Source: Embiotoca jacksoni | Taxonomy: Eukaryota > Chordata > Actinopteri > Embiotocidae | Assembly (NCBI GenBank): GCA_022577435.1 | Contig: JAKOON010000018.1 | Location: 10,795,096 to 10,859,095, forward strand | Length of the DNA stretch: 64,000 nucleotides | Direction: 5' to 3' | Shown: piece after piece, positions 53,401-63,966 of the stretch | Position numbering within the stretch: the first letter of the stretch is position 1 | Layout of the letters: each line of letters starts with the position of its first letter | Notes under the pieces: model-generated | Databases searched by the model: none | What the model saw: only the letters and a program-made list of their open reading frames with translations | What the model was told of the DNA's origin: nothing | Made by a program: the position numbers and the translations under genes

Positions 53401-56400
53401 GATGCTCTCAAGAATTAACACATTTTACTGTAATAGAAACATGTTCATCATGACCACAAGGTTTCTATGTTCGTGTCTCCCATTGTTGAATGTTTTTGTT
53501 CAATTTTCCAAGTCTTTTTTTACAGAGATTTATTTATTTGGAAAAATACTCTCTTCATTCACAAAGGGCAGCTAAACATAAAGCAGAATCACACGACCGC
53601 TAACAGCCAGCAGGCTTTCAATTATAGTAACAACTGTAACATGTCACTCCTGCTTAATTTATTTATATTTTCATTTTCATTTTTATTAGGTGTTTCACTC
53701 TGCATCATTTTACATTGAAGATGAACCTGAACCTGCCACTCTCACTGCTAGCATCATATATTAGACTTTGAAAAAAATACTCTTACTTTCACTTGTCAGC
53801 CACAATATCTGCAACAGAAGCCAAAATAAACAAATGGAGTGTTTATCTAACAGCCAGGTGTGAAATCTCATCAGCATGTAAAACTGGTTTTGGCTAAATA
53901 AATTAATATAATTATGTTTTGTAGAACACAGTAGAACTTAAAACATATGCTATGTGTACCTAACAAACTGGCACGTCTGCATTTCAACAAAAAGTTCAAA
54001 TATGATCTTACTTATGATCTCAGCCCCAATAAATATCTTCTCTGTGCTAACACATTACACTTAATGCTTTTTATAGCTTTAGAGCTCTCGAGCTCCTCCT
54101 CCACATTTTTACTAGAAAGTTAATAATAAACCACAGTTTTAGGGAAGCACCTCTGAATCCCATTGCTGACATACATTGGATTATTTTCAGTGATACTCGT
54201 GGCTCACCTGCGTTCTCTCTCATGAGTTCCTCCACCTGGTTTTCACTGGTGCTCATTCTGGCCTTCAAATCTGTGAACGCATTTAAAGCTGCTGTTGAAA
54301 TCGGTTCAAAGTCAGTCAACAGTCAAATGTAAAAATGACAACAGCACCAAATCCTAAATAAATTAATTAATTTAAAAAAAATTGTCTATAATGCTGAAAA
54401 TGTAAATGAGGGAGAACAAGAACAGCACAGAAGTGGCTGACGCTCTCTGGTCAAACTATAAAACAGGTGAATACAGTATAGTCCCTGCGAGTTTCCCATG
54501 TTTTCCATTTAGGATACAGGTGATCACATGTATGACACATGTTTATCACATGTTGCAGCATATTATAACATGAGGAAAATTTGTGGAAAAGTTTTCACAT
54601 TGGAACCTACACAGGCTTCACATGACACCATAACAACTTTCCAAAACCACGTGTTTCCTGACGAAAAATGTTTTACACGTGCAATATCATGCATCATGTG
54701 TGATTACATGAGTTTTTGCACATGCAATTCATGTGTTTTTTTGTGTAAGGGTCAGCTGTAAAACTTAGATGCGGCTTTTCATTCTGAAGGTTGACCAGAC
54801 AGTGAATAGGTTATAAACAGAAATTCCTTTTTTTTAAATCGATATCTAAATATTTGTAAATTTTGACAACATCCACATTCTAGCTTTAATTTACTGTCAC
54901 TCTGGCCTGTATGGCCGACACTTGTTGAGATGTAACTAAATCAGTAAATTCACATTAACTGGTGTGTTTCAGTCGGTGTATCACCTGCATTTTCTTGCTC
55001 CAGCTTCTCTATCTCGATCTGGCTGTTCCTCAGCTCCACCTTTTGTTCGATGACCATGTCTCTGAGCTCCTTCAGCTCAGCCCAGATGTCAGGGATGATG
55101 TTGGTGCGTCCGTCGCTCTGATCACGACTTGCTTCAATGCCCTGCATCTCAAACGGAACATCTTTCTTGTGGATTTCTCCGACTGTCTGAGTAACATCGT
55201 TCCCTGTCACCCAAGTAAACAAAAAGGGGAAAGATGAGACTAATCAAAGACGCCGAGCTGGCTTTGCTCGTCCAGGACTCCTTAAGACTATCGCAGTATG
55301 AATGCATCGAAGATAAACCGCACTACAGCGTCTTATTTATCCTAAACAACCAAGAGGCCCCTGGTCCCAGGCAGAGGAGGCGTAGAGAGCAGGTAGCTAG
55401 TAAAAAAGCAATAATGCAGTGGAAGCGGAGCAGGATTACAATCATAATGGTTCCAAGAATGAGTGCTAGTTGACAATCCTTCCGTCCCCCTGAGCCCATG
55501 TCCAGGACAGACAGAGCAGCAACGCCGGAAAACCTGCAGCACTCCTCATTCTGAAATATTACCTGACAGCAAGAGACAGTCTGGCACTCAGTTATTGGCT
55601 TTATAAGCACATAGAGCATGTCACTGAACAGCATGAGAAATGAACAGGTGGCTAAGATATAAATGTGAAGATCACAACACATGTCCTTGAACAGTGCGCT
55701 TTCAGAATAACAACATTAATGTCTAAACTATTAATCTGAATGAGTGTGTGAGCAATATGAGCTATAAAAGACTGTAAAGTCTAACGTGCATTTGGAAAAC
55801 ATGTTTACCAGGTTTACATAATGCTACATGGTGAAGACGGGTCCTCACAGACAAAAGAACTTAAAGTCCCAGGATGCACTCTCTTCAGGAGGAACTCTCA
55901 AGACACATTTATACTCAGGTAACATCCTCCACGGCTCCAAATATGACCTGAAATTAAGATGTTGTTTTTTTGTTTTCCACATTAAATAAATATATAGTAT
56001 GCAACACATTTTACTAAAATACTACTTGATCACATTTGCTTTGCTAATTCATTCAACTCCTACTTGTGTGTCTCTACCCTACAGTGCAGCAGACAGCCTG
56101 GGCCCGGTGTGGGGGGTTCACTTATGGCATGACAACTCTGGACCCTCCGCGGACTGGTACCTCAAACAAGTGGAGGTCTCCGAGGTAAATCCCGCCAGTT
56201 TAGTGTCTATGACTGTGTCTTATCTCAAAGCTTGGACTTTGATTTGATAATCAAGATGGTTTGTTAATTCAGGTGAACAGAGGGAATGAGAAGAGATGGC
56301 TGTGTATTGGTCAGTGCTGGTTGGCCGTGAACAAAGGCGATGGCCGAGTGGAGAGGATGCTACGTGTTTGCACGGAAGGGACGGGCTTTGCTCAGGTACA

Positions 56401-59400
56401 ACGCTCACATACACCTGTAAACACTCATTATATTTGTGTTACCATGTGACGCCGAGTCTCTACCTTGTATGCTTGCAGATGTTGTGCCTCAAGCTACCTG
56501 ACTACGTGGCTGATTTCCACATTTGGATGTCTGTGTACAGCTGCCCCTGTCCTACCTCCTTCACACACAGTCAGAGACTTAGCGTGTGTGTGCTGCTGGT
56601 GTTGGGGTATGCATGTGTCAACACAGTCATCATAGCACAAACGGATGATCCGGTAGGTGAATAAAAACACCGGTGCTCGATTGGATCAGCGGGAGGGAAG
56701 CCCTGCCTGTTGATTGGCAGTAAAACAACCAATCACAGCAGTGTTGAGTTTGGGGCGTGTGTCCCTCCAGCTGATCCTATCTAGCACCAACCTTGATGAA
56801 ATCAAAATCAAAGTTCAAGATTTGATACACGACAGTTGTAAAACTTGTTACCTGCAATCCTTTGGTTCTGAATTCCTTGTTCACAGTTGCCATCCGAGTT
56901 GGGTTTTGTCGACATGTCAGCTGTTTCTATAACAACGGGACTTTTGAGTGCGGTGGCTGTGTTGCCCGCAGCAACAGTGATATCTTTCCTTTTCCGACTG
57001 CGTGGGGTCGAGCTGACGGGGTCAGGAATCCATCACTTAAAGGGCAGAATAACTCGAAAGGACTGTTTTGAAGGTGACATTTGGTTTCACATTAAATTGT
57101 TATGGGATTACACCGAGGTAATACACAACCCCAATTTGTATGTTATTTTTTTTGTCCTCTTGTCTCCTCATCTTATTCTTTATCCCTTCTTTATCTTCAC
57201 AGATGCTCTTTCAGTAAATGAGAGTGTGTTTGAGCCTCAACTCTCTTGGAGCAGCCTTCAGCTGTGGGCACAGGAAGTCTGGAGGAAAAAATACCAGGTT
57301 GTCTGTCACCTTTAGGTATTTTCTGTTCCTCCTTCTTTTCTTTTCTTCTTGCAGCATTTTAAATTTGTCGGATCCTTCTTTTTGTGCCGCAGGACACAGA
57401 CCTCCTGTCAGTCTCCTCGACGATTCAAGAACATAAAGACACAGATAACGGAGCTGCAGTCGAACCAGATGTGGTCACAAGAAAGGAGGGTGCATTAGAG
57501 AGCGGTGTGGTACCAGTGCCCCAAACGTTAATGGTGGTTTCTAAAGGGAGCAATGCCGACCGAGCGCCTCAGGGTAAAGAACTTTTAACCGAGAGCGGCA
57601 GGTTTCGTGGAACCCAAAATTCTGGTTTGTCAGATACGAGGGATGAATGTCAGCCAGCACAAAAGGAGAAAGATCCTCGAAGAAAATGTTCATCAGGCCG
57701 CAGCTTTGAAGAAGGCAGCCGTCACCAGACAGCGTGGTCTGGTCACAGCAGCGGCTTCGGAGTCATCGACAAACTTAGGGAGGGAAGATTCAGTCAAGCC
57801 TCCCAGCGGTGTCACCATGTGGCCTGGGCCCTGTGTCTGCTGCTGTCCCTCTGCTGCCTGGTGCTCTCTGCAGTGCTGGGAATGAGGTAGTGGAAGTGTG
57901 ACACCATCAGATGGATGATAATGAAAAGTTAATGAGCTGCACTGAGTTTTTGTTTTGCGTCAGTGTCACACTGTAACTGTGTCTCGTGTGTGTGTTTTTA
58001 TGTGTCAGATTCAGCAGCAGCAAGGTTCTACTTTGGGTTCACTCTCTTTTCATCTCTGTGATGTCTTGCATCTTCCTCATCCACCCAGCTGTGGTAATTT
58101 AATTCCTGCCTTTTGACTAAATACGTGCATTTGAACTAAATAATGGAGTAATGTAGAATAACAAGCTTTATTTGTCTTTTCCAGATACTTACAGTTGCCG
58201 TGACTGTCTCCTGTTGGTACAGGAGAAGACCAGACTTTCATAGTTTCCTCAGTATAAGGCAGTTTGAGGTAGAGACTTCAAAACTGTGGAACCACACTGG
58301 TGCTGATCGACCTGAAGAGCAGCTCAGGCCATCTGCTTCACTCCAGAAAAGATGCTCGTTCCTTGAAGAGGTGAAAAAGAGACTGTCGTTCAGTTCAGTC
58401 TGTTCTGATCTTTCCTCCTGAAACATAAAGTTAATTATTTTTGATTGACAGCGTCTCAGAGCTCGTCAGAGAGAACGCCACCTGCGACTCGTGAGCCCAC
58501 AGACTCCAGCAGAGCTGAGGAAAACTCGTGGGAAGAAAAGAAGAGAGACTCTCATCCTTAAAACACTGAGGTTCGGTCTTTGTGTTTTTGTGCTCCCTCC
58601 TGTTTGTATATAATTTAGAGCTGTATAAGATATCCACTCTTCTCTATGTCATGCAGAAATTTTTCTCTCTGGGCCTCCATGCTTTTCCTGTTGATGTGTA
58701 TAACCTACAGCAGCTCATTCAGTGACCATTACCACCTCAACAGAGCTGTCAGCAGGGAGTTTATAAGGTAACAGTCGCGCACACGTGCCGGATCTCTATT
58801 TATCAACGCCACTCACCACGAACACAGAAAACTGAGATGTTATCTTTCATCAGGAACCATGAGAATGATTTTATGTCCATACAAAAAGATGATGACTGGT
58901 GGAAGTGGACACACACAAGTCTGCTTGATTTACTGTACAAGAATGCATCGGCCAAACCTGAGGTAAGCTACGACTAAAACTCGAGAGTAAATCAAGTTTT
59001 ATGTAAGTTCAAGATCCCCTCAAGACAATTTCAAAATACTCTACTTAAATTAAATATAGTATATTAAATATACTCTACTGAATAATATTTTGTGACTCAT
59101 TAAAAATTCCAGAATCTGTGAATATGCAAATAAATGTCACTTCTAAAGTTTCGCTGCTCGACACAAGATGTGTCAAGCTTTCCTGTAAAGTAATTCTCAG
59201 TGAATGTCCATTTCAAGTCTCCATATCACGCTTGCACGAGTTGGATATCGGACCACGATTGGCCGCCAGAATATTTGTGATGTCACAAATCATGCTTGTA
59301 GACTTTAAAGTCAGATTATTACTGAGCAGATCGAAACTTTCTCACTTCAGCTGAGAATGTGAAAACAATCTTCTAGTTTTAAACTCTGCAAATACATAAT

Positions 59401-62400
59401 TTTGCACAGTAAAGCTTAAATATTCAACTGTAGGAACAAGAAGAAAAACGTTTTCAATTGGAGGGGAACTTTAAGCGGGTTGATAAAAGATCTGAACCTG
59501 TCAAGGACTGAGAAGTTCATTTACATTGACCATGTGTCCAACTCTCTTTGATCCATTAAAAGTCACTTTTTTTAATTATTTTTTTTTATTTTATTTTATT
59601 TTTTTAGGAAAGATCTTATTCTACATGTCATTATAAAGTGAAAACAATCACTTCTCTAACCATTTTTCTTTTTGATATTTTGATGTTGTTTAGCAGTCAC
59701 ACATTTTGATAGGAGATCCAATCCTGCAGAAGATGGAGATATCAGACACATTTCAGAGCCAGGTAAGTTGTAAAAAATTCCTTTAAATTTCTAACCTTTG
59801 CTAACTTATTTCAATACAAGCATCAACTGAAAATACAGTAATAGAGGTTTTTTTTGTGTTTATTTTGGATTATCAAAACTAGAACAGTTCTAATTTCACA
59901 AACTGCACTGGTAATGGTTTTCCATAAGAAAAATAATTATATTTTAATATATAGGTCTGTTGTGAAATAACACCCATCTACTTAAAAAAAACCAAAAAAA
60001 CCACCCCATCTTTTCTTGTTTTGCACTAAACCCCCTGTAGAGAGTGCTGTTTCACAAAGATGCACCCAGTCCACAAAAAGATCTACACTCACTCAGTTGC
60101 CAGTTTATGAGGTACACCCAGCTATAACTAATACATTCTAATAAAAACACTCCCACAAGTCCTATTTATAAAGGTTATAATATTTCAACAAACCTCAATG
60201 TCATAACCTTAAGATAGGTTTTATTGCACGAGTGTTCTACTAGACTGCATTAGTCCGAGTGATCAATTTTAGGATGGGTCAAAGTTTTTAATTGCAATGA
60301 GAAATAAAGGATTTTTTTGGAGTACCCGTATTTATAGAAAAACAACTTTGTATTGTGCATTCGTTAAAGCTGCAATTGTGTAACGGTTTAGTATTTTTTT
60401 TTTATGCATCCTTAATTAATGTGCTGTCCTGACTGTGTGTATTCTGACAGTCTGTGTTCTGTATGTACGCCCAGGTCTCTTAGATAATCTTTTCTTACTG
60501 CTGTCGGGGGTACGGGGTACCGTCTTAATGCACACTCAAGTCTCACAATTCCTAGGTTTCCATGGTAACACTTCCAAGGACATGTGGTCAGCTGGGTTGC
60601 TACTCAGGGCCCAGCGCGACGGTTGGCTTAGGACACACAAAGTGAGAAACGCACAGTGGAAACACATTTTTTTTTTTTTGTTCAAATGATCAGTGGTATC
60701 AGCTCTGATGTCTATAAAAAAAAAAAAAAAATCAGCACCACCATCAGTCAGTTCTTTTCTTCCGCAGGTCTGACGCTGCATCAAAACTGAATCTTCTGCA
60801 TTCAGCCGGCTGGCTGGGAGGACAGACGGTGGCCCTGGAGGTTCAGTTCACCTTGTACAGCCCTGCACCAAACCTGTTCACCAGTGTGACTCTGCTCACT
60901 GAACGGAGCCCCGTCGGTGTCCTACTGCCCTCCGCCAAAGTCCTGTCAGTCAGGGTGTATCACACTCCTGCTGTCTGGGACTATGTTGTTATGGTCTGCC
61001 AGGTAAAATGCTTACTTGCGTTTTTATCTCTATCACAGGGGTTCCCAAAAGTTATCGCAGCATTGTCATCTCACATGTTCCACTCCATACGGCAGATACC
61101 AACATTTTCGTAAAATAAAATGGGACTAATTTAACAATTCAATGACCTCACAAGAGCTAAATAACGACAACATAAGGCTCCTATTAAGTAATAGTTGCCT
61201 ACATTTACATCCCTTGCTAGAAGTGGTGCCACATGCATGTGGAGGCTCAACTCCCGACCCCATCTCCTCTTGTCTCAACTGTCCAACAAGACCTTTCAGC
61301 CAATGTTTAAAAATTCTCCACATTTCATTTGCTGAATTTAATGACTGAGGAGTCAATCAAGCTAATGTTAGCATTATACTAATCACGTCATCCTACGTGG
61401 CTAAGCATGGACACATTTTATTTATTTATCTGTTTAAATACTTAACATTTTTTTTTTTTTTTTAAATCTTTTTCACGTGATGTGTTCATGTTGGAGTGCA
61501 ATTGTGGCCTGTTCGTACTGGTTTCACAGTGTGGGAATCCCCGTGATAATTCAAAAACTAGTTTTCAACTCTATCATAAAGTTAAGAAAGCATCTACAGA
61601 CATAGTGATGTATCACTTAATTTCAATTTTCAAAAATCAGATTATATTTTAGTGTTTGATGATATTCTAACGTTTTTTGTTTTTTTTCACATTTTCTCTT
61701 CCTCGCCGCCAGCTCTTCTTCCTCTTCTTGTCTGTACTACAACTCTGTTATCAAGTGTCCAATGTTGGACAGGAAGGGCTGATGGGATACTGGAGGACAC
61801 CCAGCAACTGGGCGGAAGTAAGCAGAGTTAAAACTGAAGAAGTTCACATACAGACAGCTTGATTTTACAGCAGATAACACGTACACACCCTCACTCCAAC
61901 GCAAACAAGATCGCACTGACCTCACTGAAAGGGTAAAGCAACCTGTTGCTGTTAAACTAACACAGCTGTCAAGCAAAGCACAGGAAAAAAATAATATCTG
62001 AAGGTCAAAGTGCACAGCGGGGTTTAAAATGTACCTGATTACACTTCGCTTGTGTAGAAATACACACTTCACACTGTGTCTGTCTTTTGCAGGTCAGTCT
62101 GCTGGTGGTGACACTCACATATTACATCTGTCACGTCCATCACTCCACCCTTGTCATGGAGGTGGTGGAGCTGCTGCAGAGTCACAACCACAGAGGGCAT
62201 GTTGATGTTAGCCACCTGGCCACCTGGGAACAAGTGAGAGAAAGACACCAATGAAGGAAAAGATTGTTAATGTTGAGAAACTGCCTGTTCTCCTTATTTT
62301 ATTACATCACCATCCATTGGAAAATGAAAAAAAAAAACCTCATCTTTAACAAGCTAATTATGATTAGTTTACAAGCATAGCATTGTTATAACGCCACATT

Positions 62401-63966
62401 TAACATCACGTTGTAGTTGTAATACATTTTTAGATCACGTTGTGAACCAGACATGTTGTTTTTGATGACTAACAGAGAGGATGATGTCCGTTGTGTCTGC
62501 AGTTTATTCGTACTCTGCGTGGTATCATGCTGTTCCTTCTCACCATGAAGTGCGTGACCGTGCTGCGGGTGAACAGGACTTTAGATACCGCTGCTACAGT
62601 CTTTGCCCACGCACTCTCCAGCCTCCTTTGGCCAACGGTAAACACATTATACAGCAATAAAACGAGTTGGGAGAGGTCTTCACTCCAGGCAGCATGAGCG
62701 GTAGACGGTGTCATTGCTTGATTGTCAATAGGCTGTATGTGTTAACGTGTTTTGCTTAGACTTGGAAAAATACTGGAAATTATAGAGGTAATTCATATGC
62801 AATAACACAGTTTTCTTTGGTGTCCCATCCATCCACACATGCAATGCTGATATAATTTTTCTGGACTTTTACCCGCTTAGGACAAATTAAGATGTTTTTT
62901 TTTTACCAAAATGTCAGAAAGTTTTGACTCTAAAACTGTTAGAAACACGACACCAGAAATCTGCACCTTCTCCTCTTCTAGATGTCAGGTCTGATCCTTC
63001 TCGCGGTGTTGTCCTGCATGAGGAATCTGCTGTACATAGAAAGCTCTTGGGCACTTTGGACTCACTGCTGGGGCCTCAAAGCCACCGGGCGCCTCCTCCT
63101 CCTTCCTGGGCACGATTTCTTATACTGTGGAGCTCTCTATCTGTCCTCTACTGTGGTTCTGACAGCAGTGGTACATATATACTATTCATTTTTTTTCTCT
63201 TTGTAAAACCTGTGACTGAATAGTTGAACGACTGGTTGATCTGTGCGTACTATAGTGCTGCAAGAAACAACCTGTCAAGAGTTCTGATGTGTCTCTCTTA
63301 CAGGTGATGGGGGCCGTGTCCTCATTGGTCAGAAGTGGCAAAAGATCTCAAAGCAGGAGGAATGTCTTCACCTCAGCAGAATTGGCGGGCTACATTAGGG
63401 AGAGGGTCTCTGAGTTCACCGGGCAGCATCGACCAGCATGGATTGACAAACACGTGGAGGGGAGGGTGAGGAAAAGCTGCTCGGTCCCTAAAAAAAAAGA
63501 AGCAGAATGTTCATGTTTATCAAAAATATATACAAGTAAAACAAACAAACAAAAAAAACTACAAACTATTTAGGTTGCTCTGTAGCATTTTCAATATCTA
63601 CTGTATATATCATTGTCAAATTGTGTCACTGTAAACAGATGAGACTGTTGTTATGGTTACCAACTCTTCCAGAAATGTTCTAATCAACTCTCCTTCGAAT
63701 TCAGGTGTACGTGACATTTCCTTTTGTTGCAGACGTATTACCTCGAGGAGTTCGAGAGCTTAGTGGATGAACTGCTGCTCAGACTCGACACCTTCTCCGA
63801 CAGCCTGCACCACACTCTGCCCCCCGAAGCCCACCGCTACAGAGAGGAGGACGGTCCTGACGCATCACCTGCACCACAATCCTCCAGCATGAGCACACAG
63901 GTGACCCTGCCTCGTGTCAAACACGCAGACATATGCATACAGCTCACAGTGGTGGAATGTAACTAA
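37429..63966 (+). CDS. pkd1l1: pkd1l1 (polycystin-1-like 1), 54 exons reconstructed
   Basis: A large receptor/channel-like protein of the polycystin-1 family; in medaka and mammals PKD1L1 pairs with PKD2 in cilia that detect nodal flow for left-right patterning. Fifty-four in-phase exons give about 3,118 residues, assuming one 2-base frameshift in exon 8 is corrected. The order is signal peptide, WSC, degenerate PKD repeats, two clear PKD domains, REJ, GPS, first membrane helix, PLAT and a multi-helix polycystin core. I favour pkd1l1 over pkd1 because a signal peptide leads straight into WSC with no leucine-rich repeats, C-type lectin or LDL-A module, and only two canonical W-FGD PKD domains are present. 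The C-terminus is unsettled: exon 54 can be spliced at 63900 (CAG/GTGACC) or read on to TAA at 63964-63966. A 5' UTR exon upstream is possible. Confidence 0.82.
39517..43398 (+). CDS. pkd1l1: pkd1l1 exons 4-8: degenerate PKD-type repeats, with a frameshift
   Basis: Exons 39517-39678, 39817-40139, 41771-41857, 42319-42556 and 42677-43398. Ig-like PKD folds are suggested by the TPGKYETNVRVSNPLS, LGVHTVTVNASTAYG and AGCYTVTVQALNPVS strands, although the W-x-FGDG loop is lost (WWFTHK, WTIGLHDD). The 42557-42676 intron is 120 bp, open and a multiple of three, so it could also be retained. Exon 8 changes frame near 42877: upstream the frame reading FSLEVVGDASRAKPQ is open, downstream the frame reading VVWTIGLHDDVV is. 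Skipping 2 bases joins them. Many Asn-X-Ser/Thr sites suggest heavy glycosylation. Confidence 0.72.
40513..40829. mobile_element. Palindromic MITE-like element in pkd1l1 intron 5
   Basis: The left arm starts at GCCACAACATTTAACC (40513) and carries CAGCAATAAATCCTCCC. The right arm ends GGTTTTAATGTTGTGGC (40829) and carries GGGAGGATTTTCTGCTG. The two arms are imperfect reverse complements over about 70 bases. The ends resemble a frequent fish non-autonomous DNA transposon. There is no transposase ORF. Confidence 0.7.
43633..44946 (+). CDS. pkd1l1: pkd1l1 exons 9-12: two canonical PKD domains
   Basis: Exons 43633-43801, 44070-44309, 44534-44666 and 44743-44946. The first domain shows EFIWHFGDSRSAR, then the YHNPGR strand joined across the intron to SYNVAVVASRG. 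The second shows FLWSFGDGTTRTGQST and TGEFRVEVTVFNLVSS. Both have the W-x-FGD signature. PKD domains are extracellular beta-sandwiches that resist mechanical force in polycystin-1. Exon 12 (VQRHEVIRLGVTYETEVDCD) leads into the REJ region. Confidence 0.85.
45133..49573 (+). CDS. pkd1l1: pkd1l1 exons 13-23: REJ region with acidic linker
   Basis: Exons 45133-45314, 46039-46242, 46393-46556, 46646-46876, 46974-47144, 47722-47793, 47872-48051, 48135-48212, 48700-48842, 49093-49213 and 49435-49573. REJ hallmarks include TTVTLDGQASYDPDFPMNPL, then SYSWTCKPVSS, FDQFQFTFTVHSGERSAS, and VNWDKSFSVSAICEDCNIPV with SWSLYLVN. Exons 16-20 encode an Asp/Glu/Pro-rich stretch (FPFDPDSSADWEF, PFPSAEEGDPG) with no folded-domain look; all five begin and end in phase 1. 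Exons 21-23 return to REJ-type sequence (LLYEYSYSVGGRPPRTLYHG). Confidence 0.8.
48389..48598. mobile_element. piggyBac-like palindromic MITE with TTAA target duplication
   Basis: A 210-bp element lies in the intron between pkd1l1 exons 20 and 21. It starts CCCTCGTGTTGTCC and ends GGACAACACGAGGG, and is flanked on both sides by TTAA (48385-48388 and 48599-48602). Its arms are near-perfect reverse complements over about 90 bases, including GGGTCAAAATGACCC next to the left terminus and a diverged GGGTCATTTTGATCC next to the right terminus. CCC termini and TTAA duplications are typical of the piggyBac superfamily. It encodes nothing. Confidence 0.9.
49214..49302. repeat. (CA)n abutting the donor of pkd1l1 exon 22
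   Basis: The donor GT at 49214 runs directly into an uninterrupted CA tract of about 85 bases on the transcript strand. Confidence 0.95.
50216..52129 (+). CDS. pkd1l1: pkd1l1 exons 24-30: ectodomain between REJ and GPS
   Basis: Exons 50216-50408, 50568-50624, 50724-51101, 51183-51425, 51503-51616, 51778-51929 and 52029-52129. The first part is helical (SALVQLGNSVEIRNYVSLLS, ADNIRILKDLLQVTSQ, LVADILQTASDLMRKS), and the later part is beta-rich (STVISSGSTTFYMPASLIQM, YILLRSQVNYHSFNITHEHL). That order matches the GAIN-like region preceding GPS in polycystins. Exon 29 has two equivalent acceptors (TAG/AAG), 3 bases apart, so one residue is uncertain. Confidence 0.78.
50410..50496. repeat. (CA)n abutting the donor of pkd1l1 exon 24
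   Basis: The donor GTATAC at 50409 opens into about 80 bases of uninterrupted CA. Confidence 0.95.
52524..52902 (+). CDS. pkd1l1: pkd1l1 exons 31-32: GPS motif lacking cleavage residues
   Basis: Exons 52524-52716 and 52819-52902 join as LCLSWDSQQGAWTPHGC, a spacer of 15 residues, then CSCHQLRPLTVV. The Trp, Gly and four Cys layout of a GPCR proteolysis site is kept. The usual His-Leu-Ser/Thr cleavage triad after the last cysteine reads Gln-Leu-Arg here, so both the general-base His and the nucleophile are missing at their usual positions. The splice junction falls inside the CSC motif (AG|T), but the frame is fixed by both neighbours. Confidence 0.82.
53124..56652 (+). CDS. pkd1l1: pkd1l1 exons 33-37: first membrane helix and PLAT domain
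   Basis: Exons 53124-53319, 55812-55918, 56085-56184, 56273-56395 and 56479-56652. The helix LTVLGVLVVFVCLYIPGLVL is followed by the cytosolic PLAT/LH2 domain: YDPHLYAVTIHTGLCSAARL, then VYIMLHGEDGSSQTKELKVP, VWGVHLWHDNSGPSADWYLK, and KRWLCIGQCWLAVNKGDGRV. The PLAT beta-sandwich in polycystin-1 binds lipid and protein partners. Exon 37 adds a cytosolic stretch and a second hydrophobic helix (SVCVLLVLGYACVNTVII). Intron 33 is about 2.5 kb, much longer than its neighbours, and contains an antisense C1q-like remnant. Confidence 0.88.
54208..55203 (-). pseudogene. C1q-like coiled-coil gene remnant nested in pkd1l1 intron 33
   Basis: Two minus-strand exons, 55203-54985 and 54291-54208, splice in phase 1 through good GT-AG sites. 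Their product is NDVTQTVGEIHKKDVPFEMQ, then IWAELKELRDMVIEQKVELR, EIEKLEQENAALNAFTDLKA and MSTSENQVEELMRENA. IWAELKELRDMV and the ENQVE-L-ENA pattern are typical of the coiled-coil stalk of secreted fish C1q-domain proteins. The stalk normally ends in a C1q head beginning (R/K)PKVAFSA; no such exon is visible between 53320 and 54208 or in the small introns left of it. No convincing signal-peptide exon was found; a hydrophobic minus-strand frame starting at 55499 is a weak candidate. Neither exon holds a stop codon. Confidence 0.6.
56887..60641 (+). CDS. pkd1l1: pkd1l1 exons 38-47: membrane helices and cytosolic loop
   Basis: Exons 56887-57073, 57203-57297, 57393-57886, 58009-58093, 58185-58370, 58452-58570, 58657-58767, 58854-58962, 59694-59762 and 60556-60641. 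Hydrophobic spans include LLSAVAVLPAATVISFLF, ALCLLLSLCCLVLSAVLG, VLLWVHSLFISVMSCIFLIH and WASMLFLLMCITYSSSF. Exon 40 (494 bp) is a large polar loop. Exon 42-43 is strongly basic (RLRARQRERHLRL, RKTRGKKRRETL). Exon 47 has the extracellular TCGQLGCYSGPSATVGLGHT motif of the polycystin TOP-type loop. Donors of exon 39 (CAG/GTTGTC) and exon 43 (GAG/GTTCGG) are weak. Confidence 0.82.
60096..60275. mobile_element. Hairpin MITE fragment in pkd1l1 intron 46
   Basis: Arms at about 60127-60176 and 60205-60254 are imperfect reverse complements with a 28-base spacer. ACTAATACATTCTAATAAAA on the left pairs with the TACTAGACTGCATTAGT side on the right. The left flank CAGTTGCCAGTTTATGAGGT resembles the end of a widespread fish repeat. 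No coding content. Confidence 0.7.
60768..63966 (+). CDS. pkd1l1: pkd1l1 exons 48-54: polycystin channel-like core and C-terminal tail
   Basis: Exons 60768-61002, 61713-61817, 62093-62233, 62503-62637, 62982-63170, 63304-63465 and 63733-63900 (or to the stop at 63966). Exon 48 has the family motif LEVQFTLYSPAPNLFTSVTL. Exons 49-53 carry the last helices (LFFLFLSVLQLCYQV, SLLVVTLTYYICHV, TLRGIMLFLLTMKCVTVL, MSGLILLAVLSCM, ALYLSSTVVLTAV) and the TMs are followed by basic KRSQSRRN. Exon 54 encodes an acidic amphipathic helix, YYLEEFESLVDELLLRLDTF, comparable to the C-terminal coiled-coil segment that contacts PKD2-type partners. The right edge of the window falls just after the gene's probable end or its last intron. 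Confidence 0.84.

Noticed and set aside
55323..55682. Hydrophobic 119-codon minus frame as signal exon of the C1q-like remnant
   Set aside because: No donor in the needed phase 1 follows the hydrophobic stretch; a membrane-like run can arise by chance in AT-rich DNA.
37429..63966. Assignment of the polycystin to pkd1 or pkd1b
   Set aside because: There are no leucine-rich repeats, C-type lectin or LDL-A modules, and the signal peptide leads straight to WSC. Residual doubt is reflected in the confidence.
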